DNA from: Lachnospiraceae bacterium | GTDB taxonomy: Bacteria > Bacillota > Clostridia > Lachnospirales > Lachnospiraceae | DNA length: 64,000 nt | Reading direction: 5' to 3' | Assembly: GCA_013316825.1 (NCBI GenBank) | Contig: WSLY01000011.1 | Location: forward strand, 1-64,000 | Part shown: positions 41,812-51,756 of the stretch, piece by piece | Layout: each line of letters begins with the position of its first letter | Position numbering within the stretch: position 1 is the first letter of the stretch | Notes under the pieces: generated by a model | What the model saw: the letters and a program-made list of their open reading frames with translations, nothing else | Told to the model about the DNA's origin: nothing | Databases searched by the model: none | Position numbers and translations under genes: made by a program

Positions 41812-44372
41812 GGTATCTCCTCGAGCTTCCTATCCTTCAGACTCAACGTCTCATAATTATATTTATCTGCTTCCGATATCTGCTCTGTCCGTATCTCTCC
41901 ATCCTGCGTGCTCAGAATCAGACGGCTGTGCTCCAGATAATATGTCATGGGCGCTACCCATTCTTTCAATAAATCGTCCCTGTATTCCGTCGCAAGTCCC
42001 CATTCAAACAAAGAACTCGCTATCAGCCGGATTTCTCCCTCTGCGGAAAGCCTGTATACCCAGTATCTATACGCGCCGGTATCGTACCTGTCTTCTATAT
42101 GCACGCCCATAATAAAGCCTGTGCCGTCTATCTCTCCCAGATAAACATTATTCCAGTCCACCCGTGCCACATGTGCAAATTCAGAATGCAGCAGGCTGCC
42201 GGACGCATCCCGAAACAGCACCCAGCCGCTGTCGCCGTCTCCTGCATCGCCGATATATATCTCTATCTGCTCATCACCCGCACTGTCCGCCACATCAAAG
42301 GTTTCCGTTCCGACAAGCGTATAATACCTCTCCAGCATATCCTCGCCATAAACTTCCTGCGTATAGTACGAATAAATGGGATCCGCCGGCTTTGGCACAT
42401 ACTCTATGCCATACATGCATAACGGACTCATCACTGCAGCTTCCACAATCACATTATCTATCAACGTAATCCTGACGCCATCATAAACACCATTCTCCCG
42501 CCTTGGCAGGGTATCTATAAACTCCTCGCAGGAGACCTCCTTGTAGTTTACGGTTTCCATTGCCGTATTCACCTTATAAACACAGTCCTCTGCAAATACA
42601 AGAGACTCTCCTTTGTCCGCAAGCTGTTCTCCGGTATCCATGTACAGACTATACGATGCAATTGTCATCGGCTCTTTCTCTGACAGCTCGCTGAAATATA
42701 CCGTCCCCGTCACCGCCTCTTTTTGACTGCCGCCCGCTCCTCCATTCTCTCCGCCGGCTTTATCCGCACCGCCGTCTTCCTCTGACCCGCTATTCTCCGG
42801 CAAAGCGTTTCCCCCCTCATCCTGCGCCTTGATATAAACCCGCGACATGGTATAGCTTATTTCTGCAAGAAATATCTTAGTATCCTCAGCAGAAAGCTCT
42901 ATCGTAGCCTGATTCTTTTCCTTATCTACTTCCAGAACCGGCACCATGCGCCAAGGCTCTTCCTTTTCCCCTGATATGTCAGTCCGGTAGATTTGCAGCA
43001 TATCTCCCGCCTCCACTTCTTCACCGCCTATCACTGCCGGTCCTTCTATAGGAAATGAAATACGGTAGCGGTCTTCCCCTTCATAAGAAAGCGCCACGCC
43101 GCGCCGCATAATATAGACATGCTCCACAGGCTCCGAAAAGGTTGCCGGAAACGTTTCCCGTACCAGCACATCCGCTCCCGGGGCAAACAAAAGCTCTACC
43201 AAATCTCCCTCTCGCAGGTCCTGTCCATCCTCGCCGGGCTCAAAATAAGTTTCAATTTCATCTGCATGCAGTTCCACTACACCAAGCACCGGAATCACCA
43301 CCACATGCCTGCCGTCATACTCTTCGACAACGCCATAAAGCGCCTCCGGTACGGTCTGCGTCTCCCCGTCCGCCAAATTCTTCTCATCCTGTGCGCCACG
43401 TTTGGAAGGATTGGCAATCAGCACCACCCCCACGGCAGCCGTCGCCAAAGCCGCTATGCAGAGAATTGCGATTGCCGGTTTTTTATAGCGGAGCACATTT
43501 TGAATCCTGCTGCCCGTATCTCCCTCTCCAAAGGCAAGCGGCACGCCGCCCACAATCTGTCTGCCCGTGGCAAGATTTAACAAGGAAGCAGAATATTCCT
43601 TTTTGACGCCGCTTCCCATTTTTCGGATAACCGCCTCGTCGCAGGACATTTCCATATCCCTGCCGCACAAGAAAAACGCTGCCCACACCAGAGGATTAAA
43701 CCAGTGCACGCACAAAGCCAGCCAAAAGAAAGCCTTAACAAGATGGTCTCCCCTCCTGATATGTGTCTGCTCGTGCAATAAAATATACGCCCTCTCCTCT
43801 CCTGCAAACGCTTTAGGCAGATAAATTTTCGGCAGGAAAATGCCGCACACAAAAGGCGTCTCCAAATTCTCCTTTGTATATATATTGCCTCGTTCATGTT
43901 CCGCCGACTTTAATTTTCTCTTGAGTCCCGCCAGCGACGCCACACTATATACCAAAAGAGCCAGCACGCCCAGCAGCCAAATCCGTGAGCCCGCCGTAAG
44001 CGCCGTCTGCATTCTATTTGCGGCGGGCATCTTATCGGGCGCCCCTCCCTGCAAATCTGCCGTTCCCTGTACTGCTGCCGCAATCGGCGGCGTATCCGCC
44101 GCAGGCAAAGTCATTTCACCCTCGTTTACCGAAATATAAGCAATCTGTCCCCCCGCCGTCTTCGGCGCATCCAAAACCCCCAGCAGGGAAAACGCCGCCG
44201 AAAAAGAAAACGGACAAATCAGGCGAAACAGCACTACTGCCCACAAAACATAGGAAAAAATCTTTGGCGCCCTTCTCAGCAGAAGCCTAAGCGCCATGAC
44301 AAAAGGTATAATGATTCCAGCCGTCAGGCTCATATTCAAAATCCCTATAAAAAGCTTCTCCAACATTGACAT
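41808..44372 (-). CDS. M56-family BlaR1-like sensor protease with long C-terminal extension
   Basis: YILLHEQTHIRRGDHLVKAFFWLALCVHWFNPLVW (HExxH), four N-terminal TM segments, ~500-residue C-terminal extension lacking obvious penicillin-binding motifs. Confidence 0.9.
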   Translation of the reverse strand: MSMLEKLFIGILNMSLTAGIIIPFVMALRLLLRRAPKIFSYVLWAVVLFRLICPFSFSAAFSLLGVLDAPKTAGGQIAYISVNEGEMTLPAADTPPIAAAVQGTADLQGGAPDKMPAANRMQTALTAGSRIWLLGVLALLVYSVASLAGLKRKLKSAEHERGNIYTKENLETPFVCGIFLPKIYLPKAFAGEERAYILLHEQTHIRRGDHLVKAFFWLALCVHWFNPLVWAAFFLCGRDMEMSCDEAVIRKMGSGVKKEYSASLLNLATGRQIVGGVPLAFGEGDTGSRIQNVLRYKKPAIAILCIAALATAAVGVVLIANPSKRGAQDEKNLADGETQTVPEALYGVVEEYDGRHVVVIPVLGVVELHADEIETYFEPGEDGQDLREGDLVELLFAPGADVLVRETFPATFSEPVEHVYIMRRGVALSYEGEDRYRISFPIEGPAVIGGEEVEAGDMLQIYRTDISGEKEEPWRMVPVLEVDKEKNQATIELSAEDTKIFLAEISYTMSRVYIKAQDEGGNALPENSGSEEDGGADKAGGENGGAGGSQKEAVTGTVYFSELSEKEPMTIASYSLYMDTGEQLADKGESLVFAEDCVYKVNTAMETVNYKEVSCEEFIDTLPRRENGVYDGVRITLIDNVIVEAAVMSPLCMYGIEYVPKPADPIYSYYTQEVYGEDMLERYYTLVGTETFDVADSAGDEQIEIYIGDAGDGDSGWVLFRDASGSLLHSEFAHVARVDWNNVYLGEIDGTGFIMGVHIEDRYDTGAYRYWVYRLSAEGEIRLIASSLFEWGLATEYRDDLLKEWVAPMTYYLEHSRLILSTQDGEIRTEQISEADKYNYETLSLKDRKLEEIP

Positions 44373-44396
44373 TTTCTCCTCCCATCCTTCTATTCT

Positions 44397-44753
44397 CTAT
44401 TCACTTTCCTCTATCATTCTTTTCAGCTCCGCGATTTCCTTCTCTCCCAGCTTATTTCTTCTGGAAAACGCCGCCAGAAAGCGGGGCAGGGAACCGCCGA
44501 AGGTCTCTTTGATAAACTGTTCTCCCTGTGCCGCTTCAAATTCCTCCTTAGAAGTCAGCACTGTAACCGTACCGTTTTCGTTGACAAACAGCCCCCGCTC
44601 GCACAGCCTTTTTAACATCGTGTACGCCGTCGTCCGCTTCCAGTCAAATGCCTGTTCACACAGCTTTGCCAGCTCCCCCGATGCAAGCGGAGCGTTCTCC
44701 CATATCAATTCCGCAAGCCTGCGCTCCATCTCTCCCAGCTTATACCGTTCCAT
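44397..44753 (-). CDS. BlaI/MecI/CopY family repressor
   Basis: LGEMERRLAELIWENAPLASGELAKLCEQAFDWKRTTAYTMLKRLCERGLF. Confidence 0.93.
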   Translation of the reverse strand: MERYKLGEMERRLAELIWENAPLASGELAKLCEQAFDWKRTTAYTMLKRLCERGLFVNENGTVTVLTSKEEFEAAQGEQFIKETFGGSLPRFLAAFSRRNKLGEKEIAELKRMIEESE

Positions 44754-44827
44754 AAAATCCTCCGTTTCCTATCCTGTTTCCTATCATGTCAAAAACTTGT
44801 TTTCTCCTTGTTATGTATCGCAAGCAA

Positions 44828-44884
44828 AAACTGTCTAATACCATTAGACAGTTTTAGTCTAACAGTATTAGACAGTTTTGTCAA
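44828..44884 (-). promoter_or_regulatory. promoter with BlaI-type operator dyads
   Basis: Minus strand TTGACA (44879..44884) - 17 bp - TAGACT (44856..44861). Overlapping dyads AAACTGTCTAAT-acc-ATTAGACAGTTT and GTCTAAcagtaTTAGAC. Confidence 0.85.
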
Positions 44885-44885
44885 T

Positions 44886-44931
44886 ACTTCCGTCAAATTC
44901 AGGTCAAAACTTCCGTCAAATTCAGGTCAAA
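44886..44931. repeat. two tandem copies of a 23-bp repeat upstream of the blaI promoter
   Basis: acttccgtcaaattcaggtcaaa at 44886..44908 and 44909..44931, perfect. Confidence 0.9.
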
Positions 44932-44933
44932 AC

Positions 44934-45140
44934 TTACTCCGAAAGCAGCTCTTCCACACCCTTATATCCATAAAGCTCCAACGTATTTTCTATCCCCGCT
45001 TTTATCTCCTCTCTGGAAAAATCCGCCTTTTCCAAAAATGCATCCGAATAAGTGTTAAGATGCCCGTAAAAAAGAAGTGCCAGTTTCAGCCGCTCCATAT
45101 CGTGAATCAGGCGCATAATATAATCCTGCTCATAATACAT
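44934..45140 (-). CDS. small protein (possible DUF6483-like)
   Basis: MYYEQDYIMRLIHDMERLKLALLF...; N-terminus resembles YEQDYIMR proteins of Lachnospiraceae. Confidence 0.5.
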   Translation of the reverse strand: MYYEQDYIMRLIHDMERLKLALLFYGHLNTYSDAFLEKADFSREEIKAGIENTLELYGYKGVEELLSE

Positions 45141-45190
45141 TGCACGTTCTCCTGTCTGCCGTATGTCTGTAGAAACTGCCGCAAACCATA

Positions 45191-47244
45191 CTACTCCAGA
45201 ATAAAGCTGTCCACAATTTCTTTCAGACTGCCGGCATTGCTGCGGTTCATCTTCGCCAGCTCTTCTTCATCCGCCATGCGCTGTACAATGTCGGTGGTCT
45301 TCTCCGCAATATGGGAAATCCCTACCGCAGACTCTCCGGTCATACGTCCGATTACACCGCTCGCCTCTCTGATATCCTCAATGGCTTCCTCCAGCGTATG
45401 TACCGCCTGCATAATATCTTTCATACTCTTTTCATAGTTTTCTGCGTCAAAAGCATACTGCTCGCCGACATGCATAAATTCCCCATAATCCTCCAGCACC
45501 GTTTTTTCCAAAAACTCCGTGGAGGAATGCAGACATGCCGACATGCCTTTTACCGCCGCATAGACCTCTTCAATAATCACATTAATATTTTTCACCGTAT
45601 TCTGCGTCTGGCTGGCAAGACTTCCGATTTCCTCCGCCACCACCGCAAATCCGCGCCCTGCGTCACCGGCGCGCGCCGCCTCTATGGAAGCGTTCAGGGC
45701 AAGCAGGTTGGTCTGGGCGGATATCTCCAGAATATTCTGCGTCAGCTCATTGATTTTTTCTACTGCCCTTGATTTTGCAATCGCCCCTTCCGTCTCCTGC
45801 CGCATCTGCTCATACATCGCCTTGGTGCGCTCCGTCGCCTCCCTTGTCGTATGGCTGAGCGCCTGCGCGCGCTCCGATATCCTTCCTGCATCCGCCTCGC
45901 CATTCCGGGAAAGCCTTGCTATCGTGGATGCCTTGTCATCAACCGTCGCCACATCCCTGTTGATAGTCTCTGCCGTTGCTGCCGCTTCCTCCATGGCTGC
46001 CGCAAGCTCCTCGGTGGTAGCAGAATTGTCGCTGCACATTTCGCCTACTCTGCCGGAGCTTTCATTAATCTGCTCCGCACTGGACAGCACCAGCTCGCCG
46101 GTTCCCTCTAAACGCTTTACAATTCCCCGCAGCCGGTCGTTCATCTCCTTGACGGCTCTCGCCATCGCTCCCGTCTCATCCTTCAGCTTTTCCAATTTTT
46201 CCAGTCTGTTATCCGGTTTCAGATTAAGCTGCGCATTCTTTCTTACAATTTCCGTCATCTGCTTTAGCGGTTTTGCAATACCGCTGCTTAAAAAGAACCC
46301 TACAAGCGCGGAAAAGACCACCGCCAGAACGCCGGAAAGCAATATCGTTAAAAGCAGCCTTCCCGACTCTGCCCTGACCTCCGACTTTGGTGCGGTCAGC
46401 ACAAATTTCATACCATTTGCAAGCGACTTATAACAGCCGATTTTCTGTACCCCGTTATAGCTGTAACGAATCTCACTGCCTTCCTTCGAGGCATCCAAAA
46501 GTGCTGCATAAAGCGCTGAAAGACTGCTGCCTTCTATGTCCGCAATGGCGGTGCCAAATGCCACTTCGTCATGGTATACCACCTGATTGCCGGAATTGAC
46601 AAGAAATGCAGAGCCCGTATCATATATTTTTACACTGCCCGTCAAATTCTCTATACTGCCAAAATCAATATCCATGCCCACAATTCCCACAGAAACACCG
46701 TCCACAAAAATGGGAACCACATAAGAAATCATGTAGACGTCAATATTTGCGTTCAGATATGGATCCATCCAAGTGGCGGTTCCGTTCTGCACCGGTATGT
46801 AATACCAGCCTACATGCGCTGTATCACTAGGGTCATACATCGAAAAATCCGTGGGGACAAGCTGCTCAAATTCCTCAGCCGCTGAGCTTCTGCTGGCAAA
46901 AATACCGGAAGTCTATTGTTTGCAAATTCCAGTGCGACAGAGCGCAGGGATTCCGTATACTTTTCCACATAGCGGGAATCTGTTTTAAACTTGTCAATAT
47001 CCGTCAGCGACTGCTCCATAATCCGCGCCAGCGTATCCACGGACTGCTCCACCCGAATCAGCGTCGTATCGATTTCCTGTCCGCTGTTCTCACACTGCAT
47101 TGCCATTTGCTTCGCCATATTCTGATTGGAAACAGACTGCGTCCGCAAAAGACTCAAACCTCCGCAGATACACGTCGAGACGACAGCGCAGATTATCACC
47201 AGCGCCACCACTTTTGCCTTTAATGATTTCATATTTTCCTCCAT
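45191..47244 (-). pseudogene. methyl-accepting chemotaxis protein split by an internal deletion
   Basis: N-terminal 46810..47244 (TM, ...VALEFANN) then frame change; the rest in 45191..46840 frame (TSGIFASRSSAAEEFEQLVPTDFSMYDPSDTAHVGWYYIPV...[33 protein letters not shown]). Confidence 0.82.
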
Positions 47245-47327
47245 TCCCCTTGTTGTATCTTTTTGAGGATTTTTATCCCCCTATATCCATTAAACCACAA
47301 AACCGGCACTTTTCAAGCCTTGCATTT

Positions 47328-48575
47328 TCATAAGTGAAAATAAGCTTTTACAAGCAGGCAGAACATGGAATTTGCCCACGCAAACCAAGGACGTGTATAC
47401 CGCTGCGGTTCATCCGCATCCACACCCTCATGCATATACCCGGTGCCCGCCGTCGTACTCACCAGCATATCGAGCATCTCCTTCTGCTCCTTGCGGCTCT
47501 GCGCCGTCAGCCCTCTTATCGCGACTGCAATATGCCAGACATAGCCCTTAGGCGTGTGGGGACTCCCCACCCCTTCTGCCGCCCTTCCTTTATAATAATA
47601 CGGATTGCTCTCACTCAGCACAAAACGCCTTGTATTCCGGTAAATCCCATCTTCCTTTTCGCAAAAGCCAAACCACGGCGCCGCCAGCAAACTCGGCACA
47701 TTGGCGTCATCCATCAGATTATAATGCCCCATTCCATCCGTCTCATAGGCAAAGATTTCACCATATGCCGGATGCCTGACAATCCCATAACGGTAAATCC
47801 CCTCCGCAATCTCCTCCGCAAGCTTTTCTGCCCTGCATGCAGTCTCCTTCCCCACGGACAGCTTGCACAGCCTTCTTAGGGCGCTAACCGCCAGCATATT
47901 AGCGGGTAATAGATAGTGATACCGGCAGGCGTCATCGCTGGGTCTGAAACCGGACCAAGTCATGCCCGTGTAGGAGACAGGCGTTCCTCTGCCCTGATTC
48001 TGCAGGGTTTCCGTCTCCAATTCGCTGTCACGTTCAAAAGTATAAGAAGAGGATTCATGATGCTGCTCCGTTTCCCAGACCTCCAAAATTCTTTTCAGCG
48101 CAGCAAGCACACGCTCCGTAAAAATGTCCTGTCTGCCCGTCGCCGCAATATATTCTGCCAGCAGTAAAATCGGAAAAGCCAGCGAGTCCACCTCATATTT
48201 TCTCTCCCAGATAAAGGCGCCCATCTTTGTTTTATCGCGGCTGTAGCAGCTAAAATCCCCCTTCTTGTTAAATGCGTTGGCATAGGCATCCGTCAGAATC
48301 AGCTCCGCCTGCTTTCGGATAAGCCCTCTAAGCGCCCGCTCCACCGTCTCATCCGAAACCGCCCTGAAATAAGGCAGCACCTGCATGGAGCTGTCCCGAA
48401 GCCACATCGCCCCAATATCTCCGGTAATCACAAAGGTACTGCCGTCCTCCTCCATGGAAAGCGTCGTCTCCCAAGTGCTCCGAAAGCATTTTTGGTAAAC
48501 CTGGCAAATCTTTTCGTCCCCTATTTTTTCACAGTCTGCACGCAGCAGCTCCTGTAGTCCCTCTGTCAATTCCAT
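47328..48575 (-). CDS. glycoside hydrolase family 125 (alpha-1,6-mannosidase type)
   Basis: FVITGDIGAMWLRDSSMQVLPYF, GMTWSGFRPSDDACRYHYLLPANM, DDANVPSLLAAPWFGF. Confidence 0.93.
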   Translation of the reverse strand: MELTEGLQELLRADCEKIGDEKICQVYQKCFRSTWETTLSMEEDGSTFVITGDIGAMWLRDSSMQVLPYFRAVSDETVERALRGLIRKQAELILTDAYANAFNKKGDFSCYSRDKTKMGAFIWERKYEVDSLAFPILLLAEYIAATGRQDIFTERVLAALKRILEVWETEQHHESSSYTFERDSELETETLQNQGRGTPVSYTGMTWSGFRPSDDACRYHYLLPANMLAVSALRRLCKLSVGKETACRAEKLAEEIAEGIYRYGIVRHPAYGEIFAYETDGMGHYNLMDDANVPSLLAAPWFGFCEKEDGIYRNTRRFVLSESNPYYYKGRAAEGVGSPHTPKGYVWHIAVAIRGLTAQSRKEQKEMLDMLVSTTAGTGYMHEGVDADEPQRYTRPWFAWANSMFCLLVKAYFHL

Positions 48576-48597
48576 AATTCCCGTCCTCTCCCATTCG

Positions 48598-49683
48598 TCA
48601 GTCAGAACGCCTATAAAAATCTTCCATCATTCGAAACTCCTCAAAGGGAATGACAATATCCGTCGCCCCCTCTGCATAGGAAGCAAGCTCATAAACATCA
48701 TAGCTTAAGCCAATCCCGTCCCCCGTCAAACACATAACAGTTGCTCTCGTACATGCCATGAGCGCCCGGAAACCAGTAAGCTTCATGCGTCAGGTATAAC
48801 GAATTTACCCCCGCCGTGAACCCCTCGGGCAGCGTAATTTCTTCCCATTCCTCACTGTCCGCCGCAACCCGTCCCAGCCCGCCTTCCTCATTGTATACAA
48901 GAAAGAAACCAAAGTTTCTTGCACAGTAAGGAAACGTATAGCAGTCCGGATAATATTTCGACCGTGATACAGAATAGCCGTAGGGCATTGATGGTGGTAT
49001 CCTATAGGGCAGATCGGTGGTAATGTCAGCCGGTTCCACTTCTCCTGCCCCATTCAACCGATGACAAGTTATCTTATCTCCTCTCACCAAATATAAAACA
49101 TTCTCGCAAATATCCATCGTTAGATAGCTTTGATATTCGTATCCGTCGTAAAGCTGTCCGGCATCAGGCACATTCTCATCCAGCAAGGTAAGCTCCGTTC
49201 CATCCTTCCTTACCCTGTACAGCAGTATCTTTTTTCCGTAGGGGCTGATGTCCGGCACCTCCAAAAAATAAACCCAGTCGCCGTAAAGACAAAACCATTC
49301 GCCCCGCTGCTCGGAAGCCGCCTCATACAGTACGGTCCTTTCCAGCGTGTCCGCATCATACCGCCCCAGTATCCGTAAAAGTATCCGTCCTCCGTCTGCA
49401 CAAGCCTTCCCGTATTATCCTGAAAGTACGGCACGCTGCCAAAGACCGGCTCATTTTCCGCCCCGCCCGTTTCCTGCACAGCATTCTCTTTTCCGTCCGG
49501 CAGCCCTGCCATACAGCCATTTTCCCCGTCCGGCAGCCCTTCCACACCGCTGTCGAAGATGGAAGTCTCTTCCTTGTTTTCTTTGAAAGGCATCACACAT
49601 GCGGCAACTGCTGCCGTCATCAAGCAGGCTGATATAAAAAACACTGCTTTTTTCATCTGTATTCTCCTTTTCTTTTTAATCAC
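48598..49683 (-). pseudogene. decayed paralog of the 49764..51725 lipoprotein-like gene
   Basis: Three frame fragments (49210..49683, 48698..49264, 48598..48786) align in order with the intact neighbour: VPYFQDNTGRLVQTEDGYFYGYWGG, VPDISPYGKKILLYRV, YWFPGAHGMY, YDVYELASYAEGATDIVIPFEEFR. Confidence 0.88.
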
Positions 49684-49763
49684 TTTTTAGGCGTTTGCAA
49701 AACTCAGTAATTATTCTGTTGTCATTGTGCGCCTTGTATATTCTAACGCAGACGCGCTTCCGT

Positions 49764-51725
49764 CTATGGCATCATGCCCTCTTTTATCCGAAACGCCTCA
49801 TAGGGGATAATGATATCCTGCGCGCCGTCCGCATAACTGGAAAGCTCATAAACGTCAAAATGTATGCCGATGCCCTCCTCCGTTAGGAAAAAACGCTCCG
49901 GCTCCTGTGCAATTCCCTTTGCCTCCGACGGCAGTCCGCACAATTCCAGATATGTCGAAACAAGCGCCTCGACTTCTTCCTCTGTATTATCGACAAAGTC
50001 CAGAAGAGCAAGACGATCCCCCGTTCTTCTGTCAAACACGTAATAGTCATCCCAATACATGCCGTGCGCCCCCGGAGACCAGTAAGAATATTGCGATATA
50101 TCCACCACAAGGTACCTTTCACTTACATAGGATACAGACGCGCATATGGTGACAGTGCTTTCTTCTGCAACTGCCCTCTTCTCCTCTTCTTCTATATCCG
50201 GATTTTCTTCCAAAACCTTACAAAATACCTCATTTGCTTCTGCAAGAACCGCTTCATGCTCCCGATACAGTTTCTTTAAAAAAGCATTGATTTTTCTGTC
50301 TGCCTCCCCCTGTTCATACAAATACAGCTTGTCAAGCTGTGTGGGCAGGGCTATCACATCGCCCTTCGGCCCTGTCTTTACACTCTCTGTATAGCCAAGT
50401 TCATTCGTTTTATCCTCATCATAAATACATACAAGCTGCGGCCAAACATCCGCTCCTCGTTCCGCCTCTGCAAGCGGCAGCCGATAAATACTCCCGCCTT
50501 GCTCCGTCACAGCAAAATAGTACAAGTAATCTCCCAGCACAAAAAAACGCTTCATCGGAAATCCCATTGGGTATTCCGAGAAATAGTGTTCGCCCTCCAT
50601 GGAAAACAGGCAGGTACGCTCCCCCTCCCAGTTTATCCGGTAAAGCAGCCACACGCCCTGCTGCTCTTCTTCTCCTTCCATCCATGCCTCAAAGTACATG
50701 CCGCTTTCGTCATAACTGCAAAAGCGAAGCTCCTGCTCAGATTCATACCACACTTCCCACTCACTTTCGCTTTCCTGCCCGCGCCGCATCCAAATCTTTT
50801 GGTCCACACTGTAAAATAAAGAATTATGGGTAAACAGCAGATGGTCGGAATAACGCAGGCTTTCCGGCAGACCCGCCGTTATATTTTCCACGATTCCGCT
50901 TTCCGCATTCACGCGGATTAACCACCCATATTCCTCGCTGCAGGCAAAGAAATAGCCCAAGTTTCTCACACAGTAAGGAACCGACGGCATGTTCCAGTAA
51001 GAAAGGTAGGTGTCGCTTGTATGAGGCGCACGAAATCCTTCCGGCACCATGCCATACAGGGTATCCGCCATATCTATCCGCTCCACGCCGCCGTCCGGTT
51101 TTATCCGGTAGCAGACTACCGCTTCGTCATGCATCAGGTACAGAATATCTTTCTCTATGTCCATCGCCGTATACTGCCGATAGCTTGACCCGCCGGCATA
51201 CATACCCGTATCCGGCACATTTTCATCCAGCGCCGTAAGCCCTGTCCCGTCCTTTTTTACACGGTACAGGATACTCTTTTTCCCATAGGGACTGATATCC
51301 GGTATTTCCAGAAAATAAATATACGACTCGTCCATGCAGAACAGCCTGCCATTCTGCTCGGAAGCCGCCTCAAACAGCACTTCCCGTTCCAGTGTATCCG
51401 CATCATACCGCGCCAGCACACCGCCCCAATAACCGTAAAGATATCCGTCCTCCTCCTGTAAAAGCCCTCCCGTATCATCTCGAAAATACGGCACATCGGA
51501 AAAAGAGCTGCGCACTAAATAAGTGCGGCAGCTCTCAGACAAACCCTTTTTCTGCATATCCCATGCTGCCCGCAGGGATTCTCCCTGTCCGGTGACAGAA
51601 TCCCAATTTGCCACAGCAGCTCCCATCAAAAATACTGTTGCCCACAGCGCCGTTTTTTGCCACATCATATATTGCCTTACCCTTCTCTTTTGTCGCCTGA
51701 TTTTATCATACCTGATTTTTTCCAA
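49764..51725 (-). CDS. membrane-anchored propeller-like extracellular protein (unknown function)
   Basis: N-terminal TM anchor, repeated tyrosine/tryptophan-rich motifs (GYLYGYWGGVLARYDADT); paralog of adjacent pseudogene. Confidence 0.65.
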   Translation of the reverse strand: MEKIRYDKIRRQKRRVRQYMMWQKTALWATVFLMGAAVANWDSVTGQGESLRAAWDMQKKGLSESCRTYLVRSSFSDVPYFRDDTGGLLQEEDGYLYGYWGGVLARYDADTLEREVLFEAASEQNGRLFCMDESYIYFLEIPDISPYGKKSILYRVKKDGTGLTALDENVPDTGMYAGGSSYRQYTAMDIEKDILYLMHDEAVVCYRIKPDGGVERIDMADTLYGMVPEGFRAPHTSDTYLSYWNMPSVPYCVRNLGYFFACSEEYGWLIRVNAESGIVENITAGLPESLRYSDHLLFTHNSLFYSVDQKIWMRRGQESESEWEVWYESEQELRFCSYDESGMYFEAWMEGEEEQQGVWLLYRINWEGERTCLFSMEGEHYFSEYPMGFPMKRFFVLGDYLYYFAVTEQGGSIYRLPLAEAERGADVWPQLVCIYDEDKTNELGYTESVKTGPKGDVIALPTQLDKLYLYEQGEADRKINAFLKKLYREHEAVLAEANEVFCKVLEENPDIEEEEKRAVAEESTVTICASVSYVSERYLVVDISQYSYWSPGAHGMYWDDYYVFDRRTGDRLALLDFVDNTEEEVEALVSTYLELCGLPSEAKGIAQEPERFFLTEEGIGIHFDVYELSSYADGAQDIIIPYEAFRIKEGMMP

Positions 51726-51756
51726 AACCGCAACAAAGAACGTTATTTGCCGGCGC

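Noticed and set aside
41808-44753. Beta-lactam resistance locus
   Set aside because: BlaI and BlaR1 homologs are present but no beta-lactamase or PBP2a-like gene is nearby, and the BlaR1 C-terminal region lacks visible SxxK/SxN/KTG context.
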